Assembly: GCA_030068145.1 (NCBI GenBank)
Contig: JAPJBO010000046.1
Coordinates: forward strand, 1-64,000
Origin: Diplonema papillatum
Lineage: Eukaryota; Euglenozoa; Diplonemea; Diplonemida; Diplonemidae
Reading direction: 5' to 3'
Length of the DNA stretch: 64,000 nt
How positions within the stretch are numbered: the stretch's first letter is position 1; each line of letters starts with the position of its first letter. The notes under the pieces are model-generated. The model was not told where the DNA came from. It saw only the letters and a list, made by a program, of their open reading frames with translations, and ran no database searches. A program made the position numbers and the translations under genes. Below, piece after piece: positions 9,185 to 19,360 of the stretch.

Positions 9185-9230
9185 CTGCGACCCGCTCGAC
9201 GCGAACAACGTGGCCCCGGATGTTTGCATG
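9185..9230 (+). pseudogene. Scrap of the poly(A)-polymerase-like gene, plus sense
   Basis: GCGACCCGCTCGACGCGAAC followed by AACGTGGCCCCGGATG encodes CDPLDANNVAPD and matches the CDPLDANNNVAPD segment coded on the minus strand near 9858. It is inverted relative to the parent gene and to the scrap at 8985. Confidence 0.55.
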
Positions 9231-9290
9231 CGCGTCATCCCAGTCGTTGGGTGGTATTGACAAAGGGGTTCCTGTCCTGGGAGAATGTTG

Positions 9291-9545
9291 TTGCGATAGT
9301 GGGGAGTCATCGGCATGCCGATGAGTACGACACTACTCCTTTGAGTGTTTCGCAACTGGCAGTCTCAAGTATTTCCTACAACGTAGGTGCTTATTATGGC
9401 CCGTTTTTGTTGAAGGCTTACGCCCGCCACTCAAACCCAGATTTACCTGTGTTTCGTGTGGGCTACAGCACATTTACCTCCTTGATCTATCGCGACTGGA
9501 AGTCTCAAGCATTTCCTACAAAGCAGGTGCTGCAAAAAAAAAAAA
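9291..9545 (+). mobile_element. Palindromic element followed by a SINE-A copy
   Basis: TTGCGATAGTGGGGAGTCAT with the 16 bp palindrome CATCGGCATGCCGATG (9308-9323) and GAGTACGACACTAC sits in a SINE-A 3' remnant (TTTCGCAACTGGCAGTCTCA, 9350-9385). A second SINE-A starts at about 9405 (TTTTTGTTGAAGGCTTACGC) and ends in a 15 bp A-run at 9536-9549. Confidence 0.8.
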
Positions 9546-9627
9546 AAAGAAACGCACGCGCCCAACCAGAGCTGCCCCTGTGACCCGCAACCACGCAGGG
9601 TACGAAAAAGACGCCGGCGGAGGGTCT

Positions 9628-10030
9628 CTAGCCTTTTCCAGGTCGAACGGGCACCGCCGCGGGTCTCAGCCTGTCGCAGCGATCCCAAAGGGGCTTGACC
9701 GCGACGATGGTCGCGAGCGGCGTCCGGCCCCGGAACACGGCGTCGGCGGGGGTGGCGGGGCCGTTCCATTTGTCGAGCGCCTGCGCGCAGCCGGCGTACA
9801 CGATGCGTATCCGTTGGATCGGGACGGTGTCCGGAGCCACGTTGTTGTTCGCGTCGAGAGGGTCGCAAATGCTGACGGGCGAGTCACAGTGCGCGGGCGG
9901 CTTCGACGCATTCACGTCGTGGACGTCGATCGACTTCGTCTTGTAATCAAACTCCGTGCTGTAGTGGCGCAGGAACGTCTGTGTGCGGGTTTTGAAAGAG
10001 TTGGAGGCTCGGCTTAACAATTCGACCCCG
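9628..10030 (-). pseudogene. C-terminal part of a non-canonical poly(A) polymerase/TUTase-like gene
   Basis: On the minus strand the frame reads RTQTFLRHYSTEFDYKTKSI followed later by SICDPLDANNNVA and PIQRIRIVYAGCAQALDKW. This matches the PAP-associated region of Trf4/Cid1-type nucleotidyltransferases: a helix ending in FDYxxxxIxV, an (I/C)xDPxDxxxNVA motif, then an arginine-rich helix. Only this tail is present; homology fades upstream of about 10030. The matching N-terminal half is 2.1 kb upstream on the same strand (12155-12985), and the segment that should lie between them was not found. Either insertions broke the gene, or the 2.1 kb is a repeat-filled intron and the middle exon was missed. 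Two more scraps of this tail lie at 8985 and 9185. Confidence 0.55.
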
Positions 10031-10430
10031 GCTTCAAAGCCCCCCCGGAACGGACCATGGCAGGCATGAGACTTTTGTGCAATCAAAACTACGAGTGTTC
10101 TGGTTTAACCGCGGTAATAGTTCTCTTTTTAGTACTAACAATCTTGTGGGTTGCCCTTCAATGTATTGTGCACGTAGGCAGCGTGTTTTGGTGGTTGATC
10201 AGAATTCCTTACCTGAACACACACGGGGTAAATACAAGTGGGAAAACGATCAACCGGCACGCACAAACAAAACGAAGCGCAATGTGTTCCAAAAATGTAA
10301 GCCTGAGCAATGAGCGAACCAACACCAACCTGAAGATCATGTCACTGTCACAGTTTACATGTCCGTGCTTCACATGGAGATCCCTAAATACCAGGCGAAA
10401 AAGAAGAAGAACAACCTGAGGAGAGGGCCC

Positions 10431-10477
10431 AAACTGGCCTGCTCAAAAAAAAAAAACTTTTTTGAGCAGGCCAGTTT
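10431..10477. repeat. Perfect 20 bp hairpin
   Basis: AAACTGGCCTGCTCAAAAAA (10431-10450) and its exact complement at 10458-10477 are separated by AAAAAAC. It directly abuts a repeat shared with 55.8 kb. Confidence 0.85.
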
Positions 10478-10640
10478 TTGGCCACATGCAATGTGTGAGG
10501 CTGAACCGCCCAAGTAGGACCTTCTGATCATGGTCATTTGCCAAATTTTTCCACCTGACACCGCGTCCAGGATTTGGGCTCAGGGTAGTGCGGTCAACGA
10601 AAACTCTAGTTTCCCTTTCTACTTTCTCCTACTCTTCGCG
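10478..10640 (+). repeat. About 160 bp repeat, inverted copy at the 5' end of the 55.7 kb gene
   Basis: GCCACATGCAATGTGTGAGG, CCGCCCAAGTAGGACCTTCT, GTCCAGGATTTGGGCTCAGG, GTGCGGTCAACGAAAACTCT and the pyrimidine tract TTTCCCTTTCTACTTTCTCC recur at 55730-55905 on the other strand. A shorter version (ATGCAATGTGTGAGG to TTTGCCAAAT) is at 18308-18385. Confidence 0.85.
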
Positions 10641-10744
10641 ATGTACGGTTTTTTCCTGTGGACAACTTGTGTCCGACTAGCCCAACCGGGGTGGTTGGTT
10701 CCTTCAAGCAGGGGGTCGCCCCCGCGTTCATAGTCGTCTAGTGG

Positions 10745-10795
10745 CTAACGCAGGCCATAGCTACAGATATTCTGCATTCTAACCTCAACTAAAAA
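10745..10795 (+). mobile_element. LINE-Z 3' tail fragment
   Basis: CTAACGCAGGCCATAGCTAC, AGATATTCTGCATTCTAAC: the segment that precedes the tandem tail in other copies (compare 30025-30060). Confidence 0.65.
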
Positions 10796-11186
10796 GAACT
10801 ATGGCCGCGGGCTGCGACCCTTGCCTTCGCTTCCACGGGCGGTGCTGGGCACTTCTTCTTCCGTTGGGGGGTCGTCTTCTTTTTAGCGCTGCAACAAATA
10901 CTGTCTCCAGGGAAGCAGAAAATGGTTCACGGTCAGCTTGAACGAGGCCAAAACTGATTTACAGCACGGGAGGTTACACCACCGCTCATTAGTACAGAAA
11001 TGCCAAGGACGCAAGCCTGCAAGCTCTCGCAACAAAGGTTGCTAAGCTTCTGCGGCACAATTTTCAACCACAGCGTGAGCCGCCTCGTCGATCTTCCTGC
11101 ACAACTCACTATCTTCGGGGCATGAATGACGCTCCCGTATGGCTATCGTTGTGCTTCCCTTTGCACCGAGCCCGTCTTTTAAGAGT
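10796..11186. other. No gene recognised
   Basis: Single-copy-looking sequence between a LINE-Z tail and Rep-C, within the gap that separates the two halves of the poly(A)-polymerase-like gene. No frame on the minus strand resembles the missing middle of that enzyme. Confidence 0.5.
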
Positions 11187-11189
11187 TTC

Positions 11190-11480
11190 TTCGGAGAAGT
11201 TAGTTTGAAAGCCTGCTACACGGAAGCCAAGCGTCACGTGTTCGGCGGTACTGCAGACCATGGGCCTACGGGTCAAGTGGCTGACCGATTTCCCAAACTA
11301 AAGCATCAAGACGTGGCGCACCTTGGGGCTTGGCGCTCGCTCTGACCACAAGCTCGTCGAGACGGTCAGCCACATGGCTGAGCGGACGGGGTCGTGGCAC
11401 TGTGCTGCCTCCGACTCAAGCTTTGCAAGCTGTGTTTGACCGACATTCCTGGAGTACAGGAGCGGCCTTTTTCTTTTTTC
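11190..11480 (+). mobile_element. Rep-C copy
   Basis: GAAAGCCTGCTACACGGAAG, TTCGGCGGTACTGCAGACC, GACTCAAGCTTTGCAAGCTG, GGAGCGGCCTTTTTC. TTTCTTCGGAG before the element and TTTTTTCGGAG after it look like a decayed target duplication. Confidence 0.75.
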
Positions 11481-11729
11481 GGAGGAAAAAGGGAGGCCAT
11501 GCCGCGAGAGGGAGATGAGGGCAACAATCCGTACCTTGAGGATTTCTCCTGCATCCCGATGCTCGTCGTCCGGATACAGCTGGCACAACCGGAGAACCAT
11601 CAAAGTTGAGCAGAAGCCCGAGAGCGGCAGATTGCTCTGCTGGTGCATAGTCCTGGTGAATTGGGTTGGTCTCGGTTTCATGTTAGCAGTGGTTGTTTAC
11701 TCGGGTTGAAGTGGAGCGGTGACTTGTGA

Positions 11730-12205
11730 GCCAATTTTTACCTACCCCCCCTGAAAGCCATCTGAGCTCGATTCCGCGGCGGTGCGCTCTACGAGGTAGT
11801 CACGAAAGAGAGCAGATGCAGATTATCGCCACAAATTCTTTGCATTTATAACTAAAACGATACTGCAGCGATTACTCGATCACCCGCGGCGACTACATTC
11901 GAGTACGCTCGATTCTTCGCTCGATTACGCTCTACGAAACTGTGAGAAGAAGCAGAAATCGATGCGCAACCGATGAAGCTGGACGAGCAGTCGAAGGAGA
12001 AGCGAAGCACCAAGCGCGCGCCTGAGCGCGACGACCATGACGAGCTAAAGAGGCGAAAGCATGACACATCCCGTGCGAAGAGGTAACCGCGACGCCGGCG
12101 ATGCAGATTATCGCCACAGATTATTTGCATTCTAACCCAAACTACGAAACTCGATTACGTTCTAAGGCTCGACGACGTTCGATCGAGCAAGGGGGGAACT
12201 GGCTC
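11730..12205 (+). mobile_element. LINE-Z 3' ends joined head to tail
   Basis: A minus-oriented LINE-Z end motif (GCCAATTTTTACCTACCCCC, 11733) is followed by plus-oriented tails at 11815-11935, then a second, 5'-truncated copy starting at about 11941 (AGAAGCAGAAATCGATGCGC..) that runs through GATGCAGATTATCGCCACAG at 12100 to GGGGGGAACTGGCTCAAATTG at 12190-12210. The last copy abuts the truncated end of the poly(A)-polymerase-like frame. Confidence 0.7.
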
Positions 12206-12985
12206 AAATTGGGTGTTGCCGTGCATTGTGGTACGTAACGCAGCATACCGGATGGCCATGATAACGCTTCCGGCCTCTGGGTACTTGTCAAGCAGCTTCT
12301 GAATGTTCCTCACCGACTCCCGTACAAGGGAGGTCCCGGGCGTCAGGCAGATGTTGCAGGTGATGTTCATCTTCGGGTGCTTGCACTTGCAGAAGACGAA
12401 GGGTGGTGCGTAGAGACTACCACAATTCTCGAAGCCGCGTTCGGTCATGCTGAGCATGAACTTATCCACGGTATCTTTCGTGATTTCGCCGCACTGCTCG
12501 ATGTTCGCGTCGATGTCGCTATCTGGCAGGCTGAGCGACAACGCGAAGCTCCCGTAGACCTTGGTGCTGCACGTCGGCCAAAACGACTCCGCTTGTTCCT
12601 GAACAGTCACTCGGAGCATGTTGCGCGACGCCTTCTCCGCGTCGGTCAGCGACATGAACTTGCGGAAGCACTCCATTTCGTACCGAAGCGTTGGCTTGTC
12701 GTCCGGTGCACATCCGGCGAACTTCAGCCACGGGACCGTGCCCGCCTCAGCGCCGCCTCCGGACGAGTTTTGGTCGCTGCTCGACTGCGCCCACCGGTGC
12801 TTCTTGCTCCGCGCCTTCGCGGCCCTGTACACGGGCCGCGCCATCTTCCTGAACGAGCTCATCGTGTCGCTGCTGAAGTCCTCCGTCCCGGTATCGTCTT
12901 CGTGCCCCGCGGGCCCGCCGTGGTGGCCCCCGGCGAAGTCCAAGTCATGTCTTCTGGTGGGCGAGCCACTGGCCGTGTACGACAT
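12155..12985 (-). pseudogene. N-terminal half of a non-canonical poly(A) polymerase/TUTase-like protein, catalytic Asp lost
   Basis: The frame opens with an ATG at 13076-13078, but a pyrimidine tract ending in CTAG (acceptor AG at 12991-12992) lies just before the in-frame ATG at 12983-12985. I therefore take MSYTASGSPTRRH as the start (276 codons to the stop at 12155). Residues 1-80 are low-complexity. Residues 86-255 match the nucleotidyltransferase domain of the Trf4/Cid1 family: PWLKF.., the YGSFALSLSLPDSDID motif (GS at 145-146, Asp157 and Asp159), and RESVRNIQKLLDKYPEAGSV.. leading to AIRYAALRTTMHG. The third catalytic carboxylate, expected in the cDIs-like strand, appears as Asn in ITCNICLTPG (about residue 211). 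After MHG (256) the frame enters a LINE-Z end, so the last 20 residues and the stop are repeat-derived. Related tail sequence is at 9628-10030. Confidence 0.7.
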
Positions 12986-13030
12986 TGCTGCTAGTGCAGC
13001 AGGGGAAGAGAGGAGGTGGGACGTTGGTTC
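12986..13030 (-). promoter_or_regulatory. Probable spliced-leader acceptor of the poly(A)-polymerase-like gene
   Basis: On the minus strand CCACCTCCTCTCTTCCCCTG then CTGCACTAG ends 5 nt before ATG. Pyrimidine tract plus AG without an open upstream frame fits a trans-splice site. Confidence 0.5.
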
Positions 13031-13079
13031 TGGTTGGAAAAGGGTGGGTGTGACATGGGCAAGGGGGGGGTGAGGCATT

Positions 13080-14185
13080 AGGGGAGGTAAGAAAGTTTGC
13101 AGTGGTCTCCGTCGATTAGGTAGGCTGCACTATCTCAGCTTCTTTTTTTCCTCAGCTCGCTACTGTACGTACTCTTTCCCTCTGTACTCACTTCGGCTGC
13201 CTTTAGTGGGGGTGGGGAAAGGATCGGGCCTCGGTACTTGTTTAAATCGCTTGTCAGATCCCGTCGTTGCGAGCCTGTTCCGAGCTCCTGGGGCGCAAAA
13301 ATGTCAACCGCTGGTTCCCAATGGCGACGTTAAGTGAAGCAGTGACCCTGTCTACTGGCTGTAAGCCATGTCATCTCTACTGCGATAAACGTGCCAGCTT
13401 CCTCTGGAATTGTCAAGGAAACGGAAGGATGAAGACGAAGAGGACGAAGAAAAAGCAGCAGGAGCGGAAGAAGAACCCTCCTCCCCGCCCCGCTAGGCGT
13501 CCCACCACAACCACCACGAGAGCTTCCTGCATAACAACTCTGTTTCAGGTTCGGACGCCAATTCAACCCCCAATCCACGCGGATCCGAAACAGCAGCAGT
13601 GACGCGCCGGCAGTTTTTGCTGCAGGATGGGCTGCCACTGTGAGCATCGACGGCCAACAACGAACAGTGGGCAACGTGTTCACTGCGACGCCCTTTGGGT
13701 GACGAGCGGATGCAGCTCAAAACAACGTTGTTGGTTCGGAAGGAATGCTTTTCCCCACTCACGTATTCTTCCCATCAGAAGATACTTCGCTTGGAAGCCC
13801 GGGGAGCATCGGGTTCTCCCGATGACTTTCAGCAAAATGGATTCTTCCCGCAAGGGGTTGGTTCTGAGACGAACCGAAGTTTCCGTAGGTATCGTTACAG
13901 TCGTTCGTGCGGTTTGAGCCATTGTGCTCGGCCACTCTACGCGAAGCTGGCCCTTTTTAGCCTAAGAGACGGCGTATGGGAAACAATTGTCAGGGCACAA
14001 TACACGTTATACACACGGATGCATACAGGGGCAACAGTAGCTAGCTTTGTATTGCCCGCTGATGACGATAGACGCGTCACCTTCCCGAGAAGCGTGAAAA
14101 CAGATTCAGAACATGGGTGCACTCCAACTAAAACGTGCTTAAGCCGTTCATCCCCACGGTGTACCGTGATAAACAGCTCCAAGCA
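13080..14185. other. No convincing gene
   Basis: A plus-strand ORF at 13267-13602 contains CKPCHLYCDKRASFLWNCQ followed by a lysine/arginine-rich run and prolines, and could be a decayed coding piece, but no family is evident and it has no acceptor tract. The rest is unique-looking non-coding sequence. Confidence 0.3.
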
Positions 14186-14189
14186 GTTC

Positions 14190-14500
14190 TAGCGTTATTT
14201 GTGGATTAGAAGGTCGGTAGTTCTATAAGAAGCTCCAGGCGATAGAGATGGACCTGATAGACCGTAGTACACGCCCCGTGATAGCTTGAGATTAGAATGC
14301 AGATTATCAGCAACGATGGCCTGCAGTAGTCACTAGGTGACTACCTCTTCGATCGTACCGTGTCGTGCTTCAGGCGCTTGCACTCCGTACACTCCGTGAT
14401 TAGTCTGGATTAGAATGCAAAGGATCTGTGGCGGTAATCTGCATCGCCGGCATAATAAACAGCGGCAAGCAACTCGGTCAGCTTCGGGGGGTATGGATGG
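14190..14500 (-). repeat. Rep-D fragment and minus-oriented LINE-Z tails
   Basis: TAGCGTTATTTGTGGATTAG (Rep-D, 14191) is followed by ATTAGAATGCAGATTATCAG (14291) with AGTAGTCACTAGGTGACTAC, and by GATTAGAATGCAAAGGATCTG (14410). These are LINE-Z 3' UTR motifs in reverse. GGGGGGTATGGATGGACCGG near 14487 resembles the LINE-Z terminal motif variant also seen at 30288 and 41238. Confidence 0.55.
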
Positions 14501-14939
14501 ACCGGCCTGGCACTAACGACGGGGGCATGCTGCCGAGAGGTGATAAGCTTGTAGAAACAGGTCCCAAGCGCACATGCATGTGAGGCAAAGCCCCTCGCAG
14601 GCATCACCCAACGGCTGCGACAGGCATTGCACAATGCCGGGCGTAACGCCCGACTCACGCACGTCACAATCGCATCTGAAAAGTGAGACGACGAGAGGCA
14701 TCAGTTCATACACGCGGAAGGCGCTACCCGCGCCATGTAGTAAACGCACACTCTCACAAGAGCCCCTGTGCAAGCCGAGCGCGAAGTACTGGTCGGAAGC
14801 AGCAGTCGGCACCCTCCCGGGCGACGGGCGGAGAGGTTCGTTCGCGCGCGCGTGCGTATTTACCTGTTTTTCGAAGCTGGACACAACGCAATACGTTTGT
14901 CCAACCGTCACTTTTTTTAAACGCACGGCGAGCGCTGGG

Positions 14940-15380
<441 letters not shown>

Positions 15381-15736
15381 GAATTGGCAGCTAGCTTCTG
15401 GCCTCATCGCACTCGGTCTCGGCTTAGGTCTTCGGTCATTGTACTCAGGGTGGGCTTGGCTACCTACGCCATCCGGAGTATTCATCATCGGAAAGGGGAG
15501 GAAAGAGAAGTCAGACAGAACCTTGATAACTTGCAACTAGCGAATGGGATAGAGTGTGCCTGTTGACCATGTCAATGGGCCAACCAGGCGAGATCACAAT
15601 GGGGGCAAGGGAGGGCGGGAAGAAGAAGAATTCAGTCTCAGAAGACCCACCTCAGCCCACCCGAAGTCTCCTGTTGTAGGCTCGGGTGGTGTGCTCATCC
15701 TGCCATGCGCTTTGCTCCAGTTCCTACCGTGTACTA

Positions 15737-16190
<454 letters not shown>

Positions 16191-16275
16191 CCTTTTCAAA
16201 AAAGAAAAAACGAAAAAAAGAAAAACGGGTATCACACACACGGAAACGTTTTTTGCGCTTTTGTATTTGATGGGG

Positions 16276-16371
16276 CTCGGTGTGGCCGCAGCTCGGTGCG
16301 GCCGCAGCTCGGTGTGGCCGCAGCTCGGTGTGGCCGCAGCTCGGTGTGGCCGCAGCTCGGTGTGGCCGCAG
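16276..16371 (+). repeat. Six tandem 16 bp units
   Basis: CTCGGTGTGGCCGCAG repeated six times with one substitution (GTGCGG in the second unit). Confidence 0.95.
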
Positions 16372-16794
16372 TTTTTCTTGATTGTGGCTTGTGGTTGCTG
16401 TTCCTCTATCCGAGGAGCCGCACGGAAAAAAGGAGATCTTGTTTTACCTTGCAGCCGTGATACCTGAAATGTTTCCTGGAGGATACAACTGTACTACGCT
16501 CAAGAATTAACGGCGCATTTCAGACCATCTTCAGGGAACACGGCGTTCTTTGCCACTTCCGACGACGTCCCGCTGCGCGAGAGACGTAGAAATTTCAGCG
16601 AGTACCACGCCGAAATTCTCCGAGAACGCGGGGTCCTCGGCAGCATGGATGGCTATTTTTGCGCGGTCGAAGCTCCCGGGGAAACGTTCGCCGGCCCGAG
16701 AAGGGGCTGCAGATTGGGTACCGCGGCGCAAAGCAGCCGCTAGGAGACAAGAAGACGTCTGCTCGGTGGTCAACCAAGGCGCCCAGAGCCCTGC

Positions 16795-17345
16795 CTCTTA
16801 AGAAGTCCCGTTGCGCACAGAGCGAAGACAGAGACGACGTAAGAGCGCAGGGACCATCTCTCCAAGGAGAGATGTCTGTGACCTCCGTACTTCTACGCGG
16901 GCGTAGGTCGTTTCGTCGGAGCCGCAGCCCGTGAGTGACGGCGTCACAAGTTGGAACTTCGGTGGTGTGCTTACAGAAAAAGAGATAAGCAAAAAAGAAT
17001 GACTGACATTCTTTGATCCTGATGGTTCGGGCTTGTTCAGGAGTGCTACCATTTACCGGGATATTACTAGTCGTCGAAGCCAGCCCCACCCCGAATTCTT
17101 CTGGTGTCGATTCGAGGTGGTCGTGCTCGTCTACTTGCTCCAGTTCCCTCAGTAAACTGCAAATCCCGCCTCTCCTATTCCAAGGACACGGGCTTCCTGG
17201 ACGGTGCCCTCAAGATGTCCCGCTGCGCACAGAGAGAGAGATAATCGACTCAAGAGAGTGCAGGGACCATCTCTCCAAAAATTTGTCTGTTGCCTTACTA
17301 CCCCGTACTTCTAAGGTCGCTTCGTCGGAGTTCGGCGAGAACCCG
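16795..17345 (+). repeat. Duplicated block with GCAGGGACCATCTCTCC core
   Basis: AAGTCCCGTTGCGCACAGAG.. to GGTCGTTTCGTCGGAG at 16800-16930 and AGATGTCCCGCTGCGCACAG.. to GGTCGCTTCGTCGGAG at 17210-17335 are diverged copies about 410 bp apart. The core with its preceding GAGAGA run also occurs at 40565-40630 and 42238-42305, where GTATCCGGTC-like sequence follows. Confidence 0.65.
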
Positions 17346-17346
17346 C

Positions 17347-17751
17347 CTACTCCAAAAACACAGGCTCCTGAATGTTCTCGACACAAATGGCGAAGGGGCC
17401 CAGAGCCCCGCCGCTTCCTCCGAACTCCCGCAGCGTGTCGAGAAACGTGCGCCGCGGGGCCTGCTGCCGCCGGTGACGGGGGTCCGCCCTCCGGGCCAGC
17501 GGCGACAGCGGCCGGTCTGCTGACGAGAGCGACGGCAGCGCCCCGGCCGTCTCGAGCCCCCGCGCCGCCTCCCGCACACTCTCCGCGAGCCCCGGCGGCA
17601 GGTCTGCGTCGCTGGCCAGGGCCAACGGAAACGGCGCGCCGCCCGACAGCGCTGCGGTCAGCACCGCGTCCGCGGACACCGCGGATCGAAGGCAAACGAG
17701 GGGGAGGGTGCCTGTTTTTAGGGTCGGACTTGCTGCGTTTGGCTTTGCCAT
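17347..17751 (-). CDS. Possible protein-coding fragment, unknown
   Basis: ATG at 17749-17751. The 134-residue product starts MAKPNAASPTLKTGTLPLVC, then ADAVLTAALSGGAPFPLALA and LPPGLAESVREAARGLETAG, with a GC-rich, codon-like pattern typical of the real genes in the window. The last 13 residues (CVENIQEPVFLE) fall at the edge of the repeat block at 17205-17345, suggesting truncation. Family unknown. A separate coding-like stretch, FPGSFDRAKIAIHAAEDPAF, lies on the same strand at about 16590-16690 and may be another piece of it. Confidence 0.35.
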   Translation of the reverse strand: MAKPNAASPTLKTGTLPLVCLRSAVSADAVLTAALSGGAPFPLALASDADLPPGLAESVREAARGLETAGALPSLSSADRPLSPLARRADPRHRRQQAPRRTFLDTLREFGGSGGALGPFAICVENIQEPVFLE

Positions 17752-17900
17752 GCATCGGGAGGGACCTCGGGATAGTTAACCCCCCCCCCCCCCCCAAGAT
17801 GTGGGTATTCACACACCTCCAGATGCTCCCGAGGACGGTACACACCACGTAGTTTAAACCACACCACCACAGTAGCCCTCTAGCCTAGACTAGGCATTGA

Positions 17901-18065
17901 TCAAACGATTCGCATTATCGCATATTATCGCATTTGGGGGTTTGGCGCCAATTTTCATTCGCATTCTCGCACGCTGTCGCATATTATCACACGCTGATTG
18001 TATGCGATAATTTTGTGCGATAATGCGATAATTATTATCGTATCGTGCGTTTGCGAATCGTTTGA
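17901..18065. mobile_element. AT-rich foldback element with 14 bp perfect inverted ends
   Basis: TCAAACGATTCGCA (17901-17914) and TGCGAATCGTTTGA (18052-18065). The interior is built of TTATCGCATA / TGCGATAAT motifs in both directions, so most of the element could fold on itself. No clear target duplication. Confidence 0.7.
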
Positions 18066-18119
18066 CCACTATGACTAGGGGGCTCTAAGGGTAGGTGGTA
18101 TTTGGTTTGGTGGTACTAC

Positions 18120-18385
18120 CGGTGTAGATGCAGATACACGTACGTCGTACGTGTAGATGCGAGATACGTAGCACCAACACCACCTCACGATGACCTCAGG
18201 GTCGAGATCCCGAGCTCGTGGTTGCATCCTCTGAGAAACATTTGATGTGGATGTGCACGTGACAAGAAGATTTTGCAACCCGAGTTTTGTGTTTCCGGCG
18301 GTTTTTTTTAGCCGCATGCAATGTGTGAGGAAACTGAACCGCCCAAGTAGGACCTTCTGATCATGATCGTTTTTGCCAAATCGAC
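18120..18385. repeat. Palindrome and partial copy of the 10.5/55.8 kb repeat
   Basis: ACACGTACGTCGTACGTGT (about 18134-18152) is a palindrome inside a larger imperfect one bounded by GGTGGTACTAC and GTAGCACCAACACC. At 18308-18385 ATGCAATGTGTGAGG to CATGATCGTTTTTGCCAAAT matches the repeat at 10478. Confidence 0.65.
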
Positions 18386-18389
18386 ATCG

Positions 18390-19005
18390 TCATCCGCCGG
18401 GGTTCTCCTGATCCAACCCACTCGTTCGAATGGAGCGGATCAGGTGATAACCCGTAGGAACGGCCACAAGGCTCAAGCCAAGCATTAGGGTTTCATTTCC
18501 CTTCTCACGGCCCGCTAGCAGCGACGGACCTCGCGTCGCGGTGCCAGCACGAGGGGAGAACTTGGAGATACAGAGAAAGAAGAAAAGCAGAGGGTTGGAT
18601 GGAGAGGACGCAGGCGTGCGTCGGGGCCCGTGAGGAAGCACCGGCCACCTTGCAAGATGAGAATACCTGCCCTGGAAAGAAGCACCCTTTTACTCGCGGG
18701 GGTAAGCACCCTTGCGGGGGAGCTCTTCCGTGTGCCTCCATGCGGAACCCTTTAAGAAGGCCGCGAGAGTCGGCTGAGCCGGGAGCTACCGGAGAAGGTG
18801 TGTATGTGCTTAGGTATTACAACCTGGTTCGATTGCGGGATAATAAAACCTCGGGGATAAAAGGCTGCGTGTTTTTCCCGTTCAAGAAAAAACGCATTGT
18901 CTTCGTCCCACAGCAGCCGGGCGGCTCTCCGGATATAGTACGACTGGGATGGTATCCCAATCTACGTTCGGTAGATCCATAATGTTCTAGGGTAGGCACA
19001 GCCGG
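18390..19005. other. No gene recognised
   Basis: Mixed-composition intergenic sequence. The reading frames present are short and carry no recognisable motif. Confidence 0.5.
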
Positions 19006-19009
19006 CATA

Positions 19010-19115
19010 TTTTTTGTTTGTGCGTACGTGTGTAAACCCTGTTTTGAGTGATTTAACACAGCACGCTGCCATCCGACACTTTTTGATAAAGACAAGCAAG
19101 CTTGTTACCATACAA
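19010..19115 (+). repeat. 105 bp repeat, second copy at 62038-62142
   Basis: TGTGCGTACGTGTGTAAACC, TTTAACACAGCACGCTGCCA, GACAAGCAAGCTTGTTACCAT; the 62 kb copy differs at a few positions only. Confidence 0.85.
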
Positions 19116-19261
19116 AAGGGGGAGCCCAAGAACACTCCCCTAACCTGGTGAGATCTTGGTGTCGGTCACAAATTGCTTCGAACCTGACTTGCCAACGCGG
19201 GTAAGTAAAGTGTACACGAAAGAAGCCATGCACCCCCAATTCCCACCCAGTACGTATTAGC

Positions 19262-19360
19262 TCTAAGAGAACCCGATTCGACGAAGGTCGCCCGGAGATC
19301 TAAAATCCCGGATTCTCAAGCGAATTCTTATAACTCTAAAAAGAAGCAAAAGCAAACCAT
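19262..19360 (-). mobile_element. Rep-D inserted at the 3' end of a gene
   Basis: On the minus strand: CTTTTTAGAGTTATAAGAAT, TCGCTTGAGAATCCGGGATT, ATCTCCGGGCGACCTTCGTC, GGGTTCTCTTAGAGC. It matches the full-length Rep-D copies at 42965-43060 and 45450-45545. Confidence 0.8.

Noticed and set aside
17013-17852. 279-codon plus-strand ORF opposite the 17.3-17.8 kb candidate
   Set aside because: Its Ala/Pro/Arg-rich translation is typical of the antisense frame of a GC-rich gene; the minus frame with MAKPNAASPT is more protein-like.
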